A stretch of DNA of 64,000 nucleotides from Runella sp. MFBS21 (GTDB lineage: Bacteria; Bacteroidota; Bacteroidia; Cytophagales; Spirosomataceae). A program made the position numbers and the translations under genes. Within the stretch, counting starts at the first letter, position 1; each line of letters begins with the position of its first letter. The notes under the pieces were generated by a model, which did no database searches, was not told the origin of the DNA, and saw nothing but the letters and a program-made list of their open reading frames with translations. This document shows positions 35,545-45,820 of the stretch, one piece after another. The stretch is taken from positions 620,001 to 684,000 of the forward strand of contig NZ_JARNTW010000001.1 in assembly GCF_029433105.1 (NCBI RefSeq). Direction: 5' to 3'.

Positions 35545-36609
35545 TTAGGCTTTGACTATTAAATCTACCAGTGCTTCCACCCAAACGGGGCTATCGTTGA
35601 GGCTTTCCACCAAATCCCAGTGATGACCACCTTCTTTTTCAAAGACTTCTTTATATTCTTCGCCTACTTCGAGAGTGGTTTCGAGGCAGTCGGCGACGAA
35701 AGCGGGAGAAAATGCGAGTACTGTTTTAGCACCTTTTTTAGGTAATTCTTTGACTATATCTTCGGTATAGGGTTTTATCCAAGGGTCGTTGCCAAGCCGC
35801 GACTGAAAGCAAGTTGTATATTGCCCTTCGGGGATATCGAGTGCTTTTACCAACAAACGAGTCGTCTCGAAGCACTGAGCTCGGTAGCAGTGCTGATTCA
35901 TGGCATGGAGCGTGTCGCAGCAGCTGCCTAATTTACATACCTCTTTTGTGCAATCTCCTTTTCTGATTTGGCGCTCGGGAAGGCCATGATAACTAAATAT
36001 AAAATGATCGTACTGATGAGCTTGGAGGTATTTTTGGGCGTTTTGTACAAAGCCTTCTAAAAACTTAGGATGGGCTAAAAATTGATTCACAAATCTTAGT
36101 TCGGGCATGACTTGCCATTTTGTCAATACCCGCATTACTTCTTCATATACCGAGCCCGTTGTAGCAGAAGCGTACTGCGGAAAAAAAGGAACCACGATGA
36201 TTTTGGTAAGTCCCATTTTTTGAAATGCCTCTAAACCAGCTTCAATACTTGGATTTTGATAGCGCATTCCGAGCTTAACCACATAATCGTTACCAAGAGC
36301 TTCTTGCAGCATCGTCTCGACGGCTATGCCGTAAACTTTCAGTGGAGAGCCTTCGGGTAGCCAAACTTGCTTGTAAACTTTCGCAGATTTGGGTGCGCGG
36401 AAAGGAGCAATGATGCCATTGACCAACAAAAAACGAGGAATAAAAGGAATATCAATCACACGGCCATCCATCAAAAATTGACGCAAATAGCGGCGAACAT
36501 CCGAGACTTCGTAGCTGTCAGGAGTGCCTAGATTGACAATCAAAACGCCAGTTTTTCCTAATGAGGTATTTGAAATAGAAGTGGGATGTTCGGGAGAGTG
36601 AGATACCAT
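35545..36609 (-). CDS. hemH: ferrochelatase with Cys-rich insert
   Basis: Inserts Fe2+ into protoporphyrin to make haem. Length 354 residues from the ATG at 36609 (MVSHSPEHPTS); the in-frame start at 36672 is less likely. Signatures are VLIVNLGTPDS, MRYQNPSIEAGL, the catalytic-His segment SYHGLPERQIRKGD, and FSPAFVADCLETTLEVGEEY with the conserved Glu. After KGD there is an insert with six Cys in about 27 residues (CTKEVCKLGSCC...CYRAQC), which I believe is common in Bacteroidota ferrochelatases and could bind a metal or Fe-S cluster. The NeuB-like gene is divergent. Confidence 0.93.
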   Translation of the reverse strand: MVSHSPEHPTSISNTSLGKTGVLIVNLGTPDSYEVSDVRRYLRQFLMDGRVIDIPFIPRFLLVNGIIAPFRAPKSAKVYKQVWLPEGSPLKVYGIAVETMLQEALGNDYVVKLGMRYQNPSIEAGLEAFQKMGLTKIIVVPFFPQYASATTGSVYEEVMRVLTKWQVMPELRFVNQFLAHPKFLEGFVQNAQKYLQAHQYDHFIFSYHGLPERQIRKGDCTKEVCKLGSCCDTLHAMNQHCYRAQCFETTRLLVKALDIPEGQYTTCFQSRLGNDPWIKPYTEDIVKELPKKGAKTVLAFSPAFVADCLETTLEVGEEYKEVFEKEGGHHWDLVESLNDSPVWVEALVDLIVKA

Positions 36610-36774
36610 GACCAAAATTTTGCTATTTGGAGAATCAATTTTAGAGTAACTTTGCTTCTCTTTTAACCACAAACCTATAAAAAAGTTTCCGACTTTGTGA
36701 GGTTTCTGTGAATTTAGAAGATTGAATTTTACCCTTGAAGATATTTCATATTTAGTCTTTTATATTTTTAATAT

Positions 36775-38274
36775 ATGCCCTCAAACTTCGATTTTTCTGG
36801 TCTATTTATCTTCGAAATGGCCAACAACCACCAAGGGAGTGTAGAACATGGTGTGCGTATCATTCGCGAAATGGCTCAAATTGCCCGCCAATATGGTATC
36901 AAAGCAGGTGTGAAATTTCAGTACCGACATTTGGATACTTTTATTCATCCCGATTTTAGAAATGATACCAAAGCCAAACATATCAGTCGCTTCTTAAGTA
37001 CTGAAATGACTTCCGACCAATTCAAAACAATGGTGGATGCTTGTCGGGAAGAGGGACTAGTGACGATATGCACTCCTTTTGATGAGCGCTCGGTAGATCA
37101 GATTGTAGAACATGGCATCGAAATCATCAAAGTCGCAAGCTGTAGTGCGGATGATTGGCCTTTGTTAACCAAAATTGTTAAAACTGATAAGCCTATCATT
37201 GCTTCTACGGGCGGATTGGTGCTCCAGCAGATTGATAATTTGGTGTCTTTTCTAGAACACCGTAATCGTAATTTTGCCATTCTACACTGTGTTGGAATTT
37301 ATCCAAGTCCCAATGAAGTACTTCATCTCAAATTTATTAAAAAACTAAAGGCACGTTATCCTAATGTGACGATAGGGTACTCAGGGCATGAAGCTCCCGA
37401 CAATACTGAAGTGGCGCAGTTGGCAGTAGCAATGGGTGCTGAGATTTTTGAACGGCACGTAGGAGTGCCTACCGAAACGATTACGCTCAACAACTATTCG
37501 ATGAACCCCGCCCAAGTAGCACAGTGGGTGGAGGCTTACCAACGAGCACTTGTGATGTTAGGAGAGGATGAAAAAGTGGTCACAAATGCGGAAAAAGAAT
37601 CACTATTGTCGTTGAAGAGGGGTGTTTTTGTGAATAGGCCTATCAAAAAAGGTGAATCAATTGTGGCACAAGATGTATATTTTGCAATGCCTTGTGCCAA
37701 CGGCCAACTCACTTCAGCCGAATTTGGGAAACTTAGGGCGCGTTTTGTTGCTTCCAAAGATTATGCTCCGAATGAAGGTGTCTTCGAAACCACTACCGAT
37801 GATAACTATCACCGTATCAGACGTATTATTCACCAAGCCAAAGGAATGATGGCGGAAGCAGGCGTAGTGCTGAATGAAAAAGCCGAAGTTGAATTGTCGT
37901 TTCATTATGGACAAGAGCGATTTGAGCAGTTTGGTTGTGTTTTAGTGAGTTTGGTAAATCGGGATTATTGTAAAAAAATCATTGTGATGTTTGCAGGGCA
38001 GCACCATCCCGAGCAAAAGCACCTTAAAAAAGAAGAGACATTTCATATTTTGAGTGGCTCGATGATCATCACACTCAATGGCATCAGTCGTTCGCTTCAT
38101 AAAGGAGATATTCTTACCATCGAACGAGGTGATTTACATGCTTTTTATACCGAAGGTGGGGTTATTTTTGAAGAAATTTCTACCACCCACTATCGCAATG
38201 ATTCTTTCTACACGGATGAACTCATCATGGAGCAAGATCCTTTGCAAAGAAAAATGATTGTAGAGGAGTTTTAA
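36775..38274 (+). CDS. NeuB-type sialic-acid synthase fused to SAF and cupin domains
   Basis: Protein of 499 residues. Residues about 1-265 form the NeuB barrel that condenses a 6-carbon amino sugar with phosphoenolpyruvate (FEMANNHQGSVEHG, GVKFQYRHLDTF, IASTGG, CVGIYPSPN, IGYSGHEAPDN). A SAF-type antifreeze-like domain follows (RGVFVNRPIKKGESI, about 280-340). The last 130 residues are a cupin (HHPEQKHLKKEETFHILSGSM, ERGDLHAF), an addition not seen in the basic NeuB protein. It begins the surface-polysaccharide block. The exact nonulosonate product is not determined. Confidence 0.88.
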   Translation: MPSNFDFSGLFIFEMANNHQGSVEHGVRIIREMAQIARQYGIKAGVKFQYRHLDTFIHPDFRNDTKAKHISRFLSTEMTSDQFKTMVDACREEGLVTICTPFDERSVDQIVEHGIEIIKVASCSADDWPLLTKIVKTDKPIIASTGGLVLQQIDNLVSFLEHRNRNFAILHCVGIYPSPNEVLHLKFIKKLKARYPNVTIGYSGHEAPDNTEVAQLAVAMGAEIFERHVGVPTETITLNNYSMNPAQVAQWVEAYQRALVMLGEDEKVVTNAEKESLLSLKRGVFVNRPIKKGESIVAQDVYFAMPCANGQLTSAEFGKLRARFVASKDYAPNEGVFETTTDDNYHRIRRIIHQAKGMMAEAGVVLNEKAEVELSFHYGQERFEQFGCVLVSLVNRDYCKKIIVMFAGQHHPEQKHLKKEETFHILSGSMIITLNGISRSLHKGDILTIERGDLHAFYTEGGVIFEEISTTHYRNDSFYTDELIMEQDPLQRKMIVEEF

Positions 38275-38295
38275 AAAGTACTTGGATTAAGACCG

Positions 38296-39945
38296 ATGAT
38301 TTTAGGAAAATTACTTGAATTTGGTTGTTGTCCAGCAAAATGGTGGTTCATAGGGCATTTCTTATGGTTTGGGTTTAGCTATTGGGTGGTTGCCCACAAA
38401 AAAGCATTACACGGTGGGATTTATTGGACTGTGGTAGTTGGGTTAGCTTTGATGATGCGTTTGCCCGTTATTCTATACGGAGGACAAATCAACAAAGATG
38501 AAAGTCAAATGCTAGCACAGGGGATTACGCTGATGGTAGACCCGGTTTTGTATCATCTAGTCGACCCCACTACTGGAGGCCCGCTCAATAGCTACTTGTT
38601 AGCAGTATTGGGGTGGTTAGGAGCTAAGATAGATTTTCATTTAGCTCATTTTTTGAGTTTACTATTATCCCTTTTTTCATTTTATTTTATTTACAAAATA
38701 ATAGAAGTGCTTCGTAATGAGAGGATTGCGCAAGTAGTTGTGCTGCCTTTTTTAGTATTTCTGAGTTTTGTTCAAGATAGCAATTATGTTCATTATAATA
38801 GCGAAGTCAATGCCATCTTGCTGCTAAGTGTTGTGGTGTATGCTTGGGCTTATTTGGCCAAAATCCAAGCCTATACCCCTTGGCGTTTAGTAGGTTTTGG
38901 AGTGATGCTAGCGCTGGTTCCTTTATGTAAATTACAAGGTTTACCTTTTGCGTTTTTTTGGGGATTGGCTATACTTTTTCAGTTTTGGCTAGCAAAGCCA
39001 TCCAAATTTTGGCAATACTTTGGATGGGTGGCGGTAGGTGTAATTTTGACTTGGGGCATTTGGGTATTGTGGCTCGCTATCAATGGCGTACTCGACGATT
39101 TTTACAATTTTTATATATATGCCAATTCTCAATATAGTCATCGTTTGACTGATGAGCGCCCTAAATTTTTTTATACACTTGTGCGTTTTCCAGTGGTTGT
39201 GGTTAAAAAAGCAATCGAACTGAATTATATTTTCTTTCCTATTCTTGTTTTGAGCTTGAGTCTTGTTGTTGTCAATAAAACTTTGGTAAAAGAACGCTTA
39301 AGAGCTATTCTGAAACGGGATTACTATTTTTTGCCACTGATGCTGCTGTATGTGGTAGCAATTTCACTGACTATCATTCGGACAGGTAGTTTTTATGCCC
39401 ATTATTTTTTATTTTACTTGTTACCATTGGCTTTAATTTTTGGATTATGGCTTGAAAATTTCTCAAAAACATGGTATTGGGCAGTACTATCTACTCAGTT
39501 GATTTTCTTTGTCGTTTTGGTTAAAGATATTGTGACTGATAATCCGATTAATCTTTATCCTACAAAAGCACCTCAGGCTCAAATAAGTGAGGTAGGACGA
39601 GCAATATTAAAATACAAAAGGCAAGGTGATCACTTGGCTGTTTGGGGATGGTCTTGTGAGTATTTTGTAGAAAGTCAGATGCCACAAGGTGTAGCCGAAA
39701 ATCATACTACCAGAAGTGCGATGAAGCACCCCCTTCAGGAGGTATATATGCAGCGCTATTTGAGGGATATGCGTTTGCATCGCCCCGCTATTTTTGTGGA
39801 CGCCATTACTCCCAAAACCTTGTGGATGGAAAAGCCTGAAGTCTATAAACATGAAAATTATCCAGCCTTAGCCCAATTGATAGCTGCCAACTATACCCTT
39901 AAAGACAGCCTGCAAGGAGTCAGGATTTATGTACGTAACCGATGA
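38296..39945 (+). CDS. polytopic membrane protein, probable GT-C-type glycosyltransferase
   Basis: Protein of 549 residues with about 11 membrane segments. An acidic motif after the second segment (GGQINKDESQMLAQG) lies where GT39/GT83 enzymes carry their catalytic Asp/Glu, and a soluble C-terminal region follows. It begins 21 bases after the NeuB-like gene and overlaps the next gene by four bases (ATGA), so the three are co-transcribed. It probably transfers a sugar from a lipid carrier during surface glycan assembly; the assignment rests on topology rather than strong motif identity. Confidence 0.6.
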   Translation: MILGKLLEFGCCPAKWWFIGHFLWFGFSYWVVAHKKALHGGIYWTVVVGLALMMRLPVILYGGQINKDESQMLAQGITLMVDPVLYHLVDPTTGGPLNSYLLAVLGWLGAKIDFHLAHFLSLLLSLFSFYFIYKIIEVLRNERIAQVVVLPFLVFLSFVQDSNYVHYNSEVNAILLLSVVVYAWAYLAKIQAYTPWRLVGFGVMLALVPLCKLQGLPFAFFWGLAILFQFWLAKPSKFWQYFGWVAVGVILTWGIWVLWLAINGVLDDFYNFYIYANSQYSHRLTDERPKFFYTLVRFPVVVVKKAIELNYIFFPILVLSLSLVVVNKTLVKERLRAILKRDYYFLPLMLLYVVAISLTIIRTGSFYAHYFLFYLLPLALIFGLWLENFSKTWYWAVLSTQLIFFVVLVKDIVTDNPINLYPTKAPQAQISEVGRAILKYKRQGDHLAVWGWSCEYFVESQMPQGVAENHTTRSAMKHPLQEVYMQRYLRDMRLHRPAIFVDAITPKTLWMEKPEVYKHENYPALAQLIAANYTLKDSLQGVRIYVRNR

Positions 39946-41591
39946 AAACACCACTTACCCATAATACCAACACTAGTCAATCTCTGCTTTATTGGGGAGG
40001 GTGGAGTTTTATGATAGTGTATTTTATGATTTATGGATGGTACGTAATGCAGTATGCTCTTAATGTTCCCTATCTTGATGATTATAACGCTATTTTGGGG
40101 TATCTAATTAAGGTGCAGGATATTTCATGGATTGAGCAAGTGAAGGAGATGTTTGTGCCCCACAATGAGCATATTATGTGGGGAACTCGTTTGATAGGCT
40201 TATTGCAATACCATCTCATAGGCAGCGTAGATTTTCAATGGTTGATTTTGCTGGGCAATGTCTTGTTTTTAGTTCAGTTTATACTTTTGTATAGACTTTT
40301 CCCCCAACAAAAAGCTACGTTTTGGCTACTAGGAATCATCTTACTCAATCCGCAGTATAGTGCTACTTCCTTTTGGGCTATGGCGGTATGGTCAAATGTA
40401 TTGGTGATTGTTCTGGCAACTTTGACAATCAGTTGTTTAGTTCAAAAAAAAGCACTGTGGTGGGGTATTGTTTTGGGTATATTAACCTTGTTTAGTAATG
40501 GCAATGGAATGATGATTTTGCCCATAGGTTTTTTGATACTGTGGTGGCAAGGGCGTACTCGTAAAGATATTTTTTATTGGATATTAGCTTCGCTGATAGG
40601 AGGTCTGAGTTATTTTATGATTCTCAGAGCTCATCCCACTCATGATACTTTTTTTGTGGGGAATTTGCTGTTGTTTCCGCTCAATATGGCTGCTTTTATG
40701 GGAGCTTATGCTGCTCTTACCACGGGTTTAGCGGGTCAGATGAGTGCTATCGGAGTTGGTGTGGTAATATTGGTTCTGACGGTTCGGACAGCTTTTAGGC
40801 TTCATCAAAAACGCCAAACGGCTGATTTAACACTTTTGAGTATCATGCTTTTTGTGATACTCACGGCTTGTTCGGTAGCGATATTTCGTTCCGAAAAAGG
40901 AATGGATATAATCATAGGAAGTAGGTACAAGCATTATTCATCTTTGGCAATCGCCCTAGCAGTGCTGATGGCTTGCCGAGAAGAAGCTAGTAAGCGTGTG
41001 CCTCTATTCGTAAAGGTAATTGGTTGCGGAATATTGCTAAGTATGACCACACTTTTTTATATCAAAGATATAGGATATCGCTTGTCGACACGGTGGATTT
41101 TGAATGCTGCCTATCATAATATCTTGTACCAATCTACCGATTTGTATTCTGAAGGTAAAGATTCGCCTATGGTAAAGGCGGCACAAGAAGCGCACAAAAG
41201 AGGGATTTTTATTGTCGCCGCTGACAATGATTTACATCGGCAGTTGCAAAAAGCGCAAGTTATTATCGCAGATTCACTTTCAAAAATAGAATATCAAGCG
41301 CCTCAAAAATTTTATGAGCAGTCGGGGCGTTATCTTTCCGTCACTCATCCTCAACTTAGTATCCCCACCAAGGCTTCTGATGGTCTATATTTGGTTTTAG
41401 ATTATGGAAAACAGACTTTTATGATTCCGACAAGTTCAAAAAGGAATAGTTTAGCAATGGCTTGGCGTCAGAAAACTTACTTTCAAAAAGGTGTAGAAGC
41501 CGAGACTATTGATAGGTTATTGCCCAAGACAAAATTTGGCATAAGCTGGTTGGAAATTAAGGATAACTCAGTGAGACGTTTGATGCCTTAA
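39942..41591 (+). CDS. polytopic membrane protein of surface-polysaccharide block
   Basis: Protein of 549 residues with about 11 hydrophobic segments and a C-terminal soluble region of about 130 residues. The first loop (NVPYLDDYNAILGYLIK) carries a DD pair similar to GT-C first loops. No firm family is recognised. The ATG overlaps the stop of the previous gene, which argues for a joint role such as sugar transfer or polymerisation. Confidence 0.55.
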   Translation: MKTPLTHNTNTSQSLLYWGGWSFMIVYFMIYGWYVMQYALNVPYLDDYNAILGYLIKVQDISWIEQVKEMFVPHNEHIMWGTRLIGLLQYHLIGSVDFQWLILLGNVLFLVQFILLYRLFPQQKATFWLLGIILLNPQYSATSFWAMAVWSNVLVIVLATLTISCLVQKKALWWGIVLGILTLFSNGNGMMILPIGFLILWWQGRTRKDIFYWILASLIGGLSYFMILRAHPTHDTFFVGNLLLFPLNMAAFMGAYAALTTGLAGQMSAIGVGVVILVLTVRTAFRLHQKRQTADLTLLSIMLFVILTACSVAIFRSEKGMDIIIGSRYKHYSSLAIALAVLMACREEASKRVPLFVKVIGCGILLSMTTLFYIKDIGYRLSTRWILNAAYHNILYQSTDLYSEGKDSPMVKAAQEAHKRGIFIVAADNDLHRQLQKAQVIIADSLSKIEYQAPQKFYEQSGRYLSVTHPQLSIPTKASDGLYLVLDYGKQTFMIPTSSKRNSLAMAWRQKTYFQKGVEAETIDRLLPKTKFGISWLEIKDNSVRRLMP

Positions 41592-41642
41592 GTCGTCTTA
41601 ACATTAGAGTTGACATAGGGTCGCTCTCTTAAGCTTTTTGAT

Positions 41643-43187
41643 TTGTCACTGGATTTTAAAAATATTGGAATGCTGTTTGGCATCAATGGGCTGAATATCG
41701 CGCTCAATGTAGCATATTCTACCCTCATTGTGCAGTTCTTTGGGACCTCCTCCCAAGTAGAAGCATTCTTTGCAGCTTCTGTACTAGGTACGGCGGTATC
41801 TCGTTTTGTGAACACTGGTCAATTGGTCGAGATTGTAGTATCACGCTATCACCGAATCAAACAAAAATATGGGGTACAGGCTGGCATGTCGATTATTGCT
41901 ACCCTTTGCAACTATATGGTAGGTGGAGCGTTGCTGTTGGTACTGGGTTTTATTGCTAGTGGTACTGGTATCGTCAATTTGTTGGTACCCGGTTTTGACG
42001 AAGATACCAAAGTGCAAGTATGGCAGATATTTTGTATTACGGGGTTTTTGATGCCGATTCAGATTGCGACCAATCTTTTTCAAGGCATGCTCAATGCAGA
42101 AGGGATTTATGGCAAAGTCGAATTTACATCCACTGTGTCGCAAATCGCCAATATTGCGATATTGATAATCTGGGGAAGAGAAGGAAACATATGGAGTTTG
42201 GTAGTGGGTCTGGTGATTAGTGTCTTAGCACAGTTTGCTACTACTTGTTATTATTTACGTCAAGTCAATTATCAGCATTCTTGGCTATTGAGGAATCCTC
42301 ATTTTCCATTGCGAGAACTGGGGCGGACACTCATGGCTACGTCTACTTATATGCTCAGTGTACAGGTGTACACTTTTGTGTTCAATATGGCTTTGTCGTT
42401 GTTGCCTAGTGGAAGTTTTGCGATATATCGTTATGCGGAGTTGATTTACGGCAAAGTAGCGAATGTATTTATGATGCCTGTCAGTACTGTTTTTTTTAAC
42501 GAAATCAATCGATTGATTCATAAGAAAAATAGTACTGAGGTGAAGGAGTTTGTGGCTAAAAACTTAAACTTTTCCTATTTCATTGCTTTTCTAGTGATAC
42601 TTACCTTTTGGGCAAGCGGAAAGTATTTTATTTGGTCTTTTTGGGCAGGTATTAAATTTGATGCCTCGGCCACTACAGAGGTTTATGAGCTTCTTTGCCT
42701 TTTTTTCTTAAGTATGACTACCAATGGCCCTTCCTTGATTTATCGTAAGTTGGCGGTCTCGGTGACCAAGCCTGAGCTCCAGTACTACTATTGGAGCATT
42801 ATACACCTCATATCAGTTGCGATAGGCTATTTTCTTATTCATTCTTTTGGATTTGATGGCGTCAAGATTCAGGTGCTTGTCCATTGTTGCTTAATGGCGT
42901 CTGTACCGATTCTTACGGTTTGGTTTTATAAACGGGTGTATTTTACTGGATACCAATTGGTCGAAGTTTTAAAAATAACCCTCGCTCTGGCTGCTGGGGG
43001 GGCGGTGGTGTGGGGAATTCGAAATTATTGGAACGATGCCACGTTGTACAGCAAAGAAGTAAGTTTTTTTATAGGAGCGAGTTTGGCGATAGGGGCTGCG
43101 TCGTTTTTTGTGATAAGTAGTATGATTTTTAAAGTTCATGAAATAAACTTGATTAGGGTTAAAATCCTCAATCGTATAAAATCATAA
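41643..43187 (+). CDS. MurJ-like/polysaccharide flippase (MOP superfamily)
   Basis: Membrane protein of about 505-514 residues with 12-14 membrane segments. The segments AFFAASVLGTAVSRF and VNLLVPGFDEDTK resemble MurJ, the lipid II flippase of the MOP superfamily. The annotated start at 41643 is a TTG (SLDFKNIGM); the first ATG is at 41670. It closes the polysaccharide block and most likely flips lipid-linked glycan. A second, housekeeping murJ would be expected elsewhere. Confidence 0.72.
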   Translation: MSLDFKNIGMLFGINGLNIALNVAYSTLIVQFFGTSSQVEAFFAASVLGTAVSRFVNTGQLVEIVVSRYHRIKQKYGVQAGMSIIATLCNYMVGGALLLVLGFIASGTGIVNLLVPGFDEDTKVQVWQIFCITGFLMPIQIATNLFQGMLNAEGIYGKVEFTSTVSQIANIAILIIWGREGNIWSLVVGLVISVLAQFATTCYYLRQVNYQHSWLLRNPHFPLRELGRTLMATSTYMLSVQVYTFVFNMALSLLPSGSFAIYRYAELIYGKVANVFMMPVSTVFFNEINRLIHKKNSTEVKEFVAKNLNFSYFIAFLVILTFWASGKYFIWSFWAGIKFDASATTEVYELLCLFFLSMTTNGPSLIYRKLAVSVTKPELQYYYWSIIHLISVAIGYFLIHSFGFDGVKIQVLVHCCLMASVPILTVWFYKRVYFTGYQLVEVLKITLALAAGGAVVWGIRNYWNDATLYSKEVSFFIGASLAIGAASFFVISSMIFKVHEINLIRVKILNRIKS

Positions 43188-43326
43188 GGGAGTAAAAGTA
43201 GAAAAACAATAGATTGTCGCAGAATATCAATACGAATGCAGCGCTTGATTAGATCCAAAAGAAGGTGAGTGTTGATACAAATGACCGATAGATAAATATT
43301 CTTACTGATAGTTTTTAAGGTGCAGA

Positions 43327-43357
43327 TTTGGGCAAGTACGATTATTCAGTAAATTTG
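43327..43357 (+). promoter_or_regulatory. consensus promoter of nuoK
   Basis: TTTG (43327-43330), a spacer of exactly 19 bases and TAAATTTG (43350-43357) match the Bacteroidota TTTG-N19-TAnnTTTG promoter perfectly, 55 bases before the nuoK ATG. This explains how nuoK can be transcribed without an upstream nuoJ. Confidence 0.75.
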
Positions 43358-43412
43358 CCACGTTTTTGGGAAAATATATTGACCACAAAACCTCTTTGGA
43401 CCTAACTGCACT

Positions 43413-43757
43413 ATGTTTCCACAAGCTACCCCGTCGATTCCCGACGTTGTTCAACTGATTCCATTGCAAAACTATGTCCTGTTGGCAACGACGTTGTTTG
43501 TAATAGGTATAGTAGGCGTACTCACACGTCGCAATGCTCTCATTATTTTTATGAGTATAGAGCTCATGCTCAATGCTGTCAATTTACTGCTTATTGCCTT
43601 TTCTACTTACAAATCTGACCCTGTAGGCCAGGTTTTTGTGTTTTTTATTATGGCAGTAGCTGCAGCAGAAGTGGCAGTGGGGCTAGCGATTATTGTGATG
43701 ATTTATCGCAATACTCGTACTATCGACATCGGATTCTTGAATAAACTAAAATGGTGA
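43413..43757 (+). CDS. nuoK: NADH-quinone oxidoreductase subunit K
   Basis: Small membrane subunit of complex I, 114 residues with three membrane helices. The conserved Glu of helix 2 is in [14 protein letters not shown], and the third helix contains [16 protein letters not shown] with the second conserved Glu. Both take part in proton transfer. It begins a nuoK-L-M-N group with its own promoter; nuoJ is not upstream. Confidence 0.96.
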   Translation: MFPQATPSIPDVVQLIPLQNYVLLATTLFVIGIVGVLTRRNALIIFMSIELMLNAVNLLLIAFSTYKSDPVGQVFVFFIMAVAAAEVAVGLAIIVMIYRNTRTIDIGFLNKLKW

Positions 43758-43839
43758 TTCTCTAGAAATGAGTGGGCAGACCTTTTTGACAGTATGAGGT
43801 CTGCTTTCTGTATGTCTGTCTAAAATCATTAAGAAATAT

Positions 43840-45753
43840 ATGTCTGCATCCTTACTAATTTTAATACCCCTGCTACCACTGATTGGTTTTGTCATCAATG
43901 GAGTTGGTTTTCGTCATGTCCCCAAGAGTTTGGTAGGCATCATAGGGTCGGCGGCGGCTTTAGGAGCTTTTGCCATTTCTATCTTAGCCTGGAATAGTTT
44001 TGAGGGTCAGCCTCAAATCGTACCCTTGTTTGATTGGATTTCGATTGGTTCGCTCAATATTCCTTTCTCATTTCAAATCGACCAACTCTCTTTGTTGATG
44101 TTGTTGGTGGTGACAGGAGTAGGATCTTTGATTCATATTTATTCCATTGGATACATGCATCATGACGAAGGATTTGGGAAGTTTTTTGCCTTCTTAAATC
44201 TATTCTTGTTTTTCATGTTGCTCTTGGTAATGGGCTCCAACTACGTCATCATGTTTATTGGTTGGGAAGGCGTAGGACTTTGTTCGTATTTATTGATTGG
44301 TTTTTGGAACAAAGTCACCAACTACAACAATGCCGCCCGGAAAGCTTTTATCATGAACCGTATCGGTGACTTAGGCTTTTTGTTGGGTATCTTCATGATT
44401 ATCCAAAACTTTGGTTCTGTTGAGTATTTAGAGGTATTTGAAAAAGCAGCTGATGGAAGCTTTGGTGTCAATGATGCTATCATAGTGAGCATTACGGCAT
44501 TACTTTTTGTAGGTGCTATGGGAAAATCAGCTCAGATACCTCTATACACTTGGCTGCCTGATGCGATGGCTGGCCCCACGCCCGTGTCGGCTTTGATTCA
44601 CGCCGCTACGATGGTGACGGCCGGGATTTACATGGTGATTCGTTCTAATGTGTTGTACTCGCTCGCACCTGCTACATTAGGTGTGGTAGGGGGCATCGGA
44701 TTGCTTACTGCCGTAGTGGCGGCATCAATCGGATTGTATCAAAATGACATTAAAAAAGTGCTTGCTTATTCTACCGTGAGCCAATTAGGATATATGTTTT
44801 TGGCCTTGGGAGTGGGAGCGTATACTTCGGCTATGTTTCACGTAATGACCCATGCGTTTTTCAAAGCACTTTTGTTTTTGGGCGCGGGTAGTGTGATACA
44901 TGCTATGTCGGATGAACAAGATATTCGTAACATGGGAGGTTTGCGTAAGCATTTGCCTGTTACATTCTGGACATTTTTGATTGCAACACTGGCGATTTCG
45001 GGGATTTTCCCTTTATCAGGTTTTTTCTCTAAAGACGAGATTTTGGCGCATACATTTCAGCACAACAAAGTAATGTGGGGTATTGGAGTCGTGACAGCGA
45101 TGATGACTGCCTTCTACATGTTCCGATTATTGTTTGTGACTTTCTTTGGTAACTTCCGTGGTACGCACGAACAAGAGCATCATTTGCATGAATCACCTGC
45201 TAGTATGACTGTGCCCTTGATGATTTTGGCGGTATTGTCGGCAGTAGGAGGGTTGATGAACGTACCGCATGTGTTGGGTGGAGGAGAATCTTTATCTCAC
45301 TTTATGGCACCGCTTTTTGAGCTTTCTAAAAAAGCTAATCCCGCGTTTTTTGAGCATGGACACTTGGAGCATTCTACCGAATACATTCTCATGGGCGTAT
45401 CGGTAGGAGCAGCTTTGTTGTCTATTTTCTTTGCTTATAACCTATTCATTAGTAAAAATACCGTCCCTGCGGCTGACAAAGACGTGACAGGGTTTGCCAA
45501 AGTTTTGCAAAACAAATATTATATCGATGAGTTATACGAATCAGTGTTTGTAAATCCGATTCGTAAGCTATCTGATTTGCTTTACAGTTTTGGGGAGTTC
45601 TTGATTGATTTGGTAGTAAATGGAGCAGGTCGTTTAGTTCAGTTTCTAGGCGGACGTTTCAGAATGCTACAAACTGGGGAGACGGGTTTTTATCTCTTTG
45701 CTATGGTATTGGGGATATTGGTTGTACTTGCGTGGAATCTTTTGCTTAGATAA
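43840..45753 (+). CDS. nuoL: NADH-quinone oxidoreductase subunit L
   Basis: Antiporter-like proton channel of complex I, 637 residues with about 16 membrane segments and the long C-terminal part typical of NuoL. Conserved segments include FIGWEGVGLCSYLLIGFW, IPLYTWLPDAMAGPTPVSALIHAATMVTAG (Lys/His path residues) and VKKVLAYSTVSQLGYM-like KKVLAYSTVSQLGYM. It follows nuoK by 82 bases. Confidence 0.97.
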   Translation: MSASLLILIPLLPLIGFVINGVGFRHVPKSLVGIIGSAAALGAFAISILAWNSFEGQPQIVPLFDWISIGSLNIPFSFQIDQLSLLMLLVVTGVGSLIHIYSIGYMHHDEGFGKFFAFLNLFLFFMLLLVMGSNYVIMFIGWEGVGLCSYLLIGFWNKVTNYNNAARKAFIMNRIGDLGFLLGIFMIIQNFGSVEYLEVFEKAADGSFGVNDAIIVSITALLFVGAMGKSAQIPLYTWLPDAMAGPTPVSALIHAATMVTAGIYMVIRSNVLYSLAPATLGVVGGIGLLTAVVAASIGLYQNDIKKVLAYSTVSQLGYMFLALGVGAYTSAMFHVMTHAFFKALLFLGAGSVIHAMSDEQDIRNMGGLRKHLPVTFWTFLIATLAISGIFPLSGFFSKDEILAHTFQHNKVMWGIGVVTAMMTAFYMFRLLFVTFFGNFRGTHEQEHHLHESPASMTVPLMILAVLSAVGGLMNVPHVLGGGESLSHFMAPLFELSKKANPAFFEHGHLEHSTEYILMGVSVGAALLSIFFAYNLFISKNTVPAADKDVTGFAKVLQNKYYIDELYESVFVNPIRKLSDLLYSFGEFLIDLVVNGAGRLVQFLGGRFRMLQTGETGFYLFAMVLGILVVLAWNLLLR

Positions 45754-45820
45754 AACAAGCAAGTAAGTGCAAGAGAAAGAGGGGGAGTAGATTATATCCA
45801 TTATTTTATCCATCAATACA

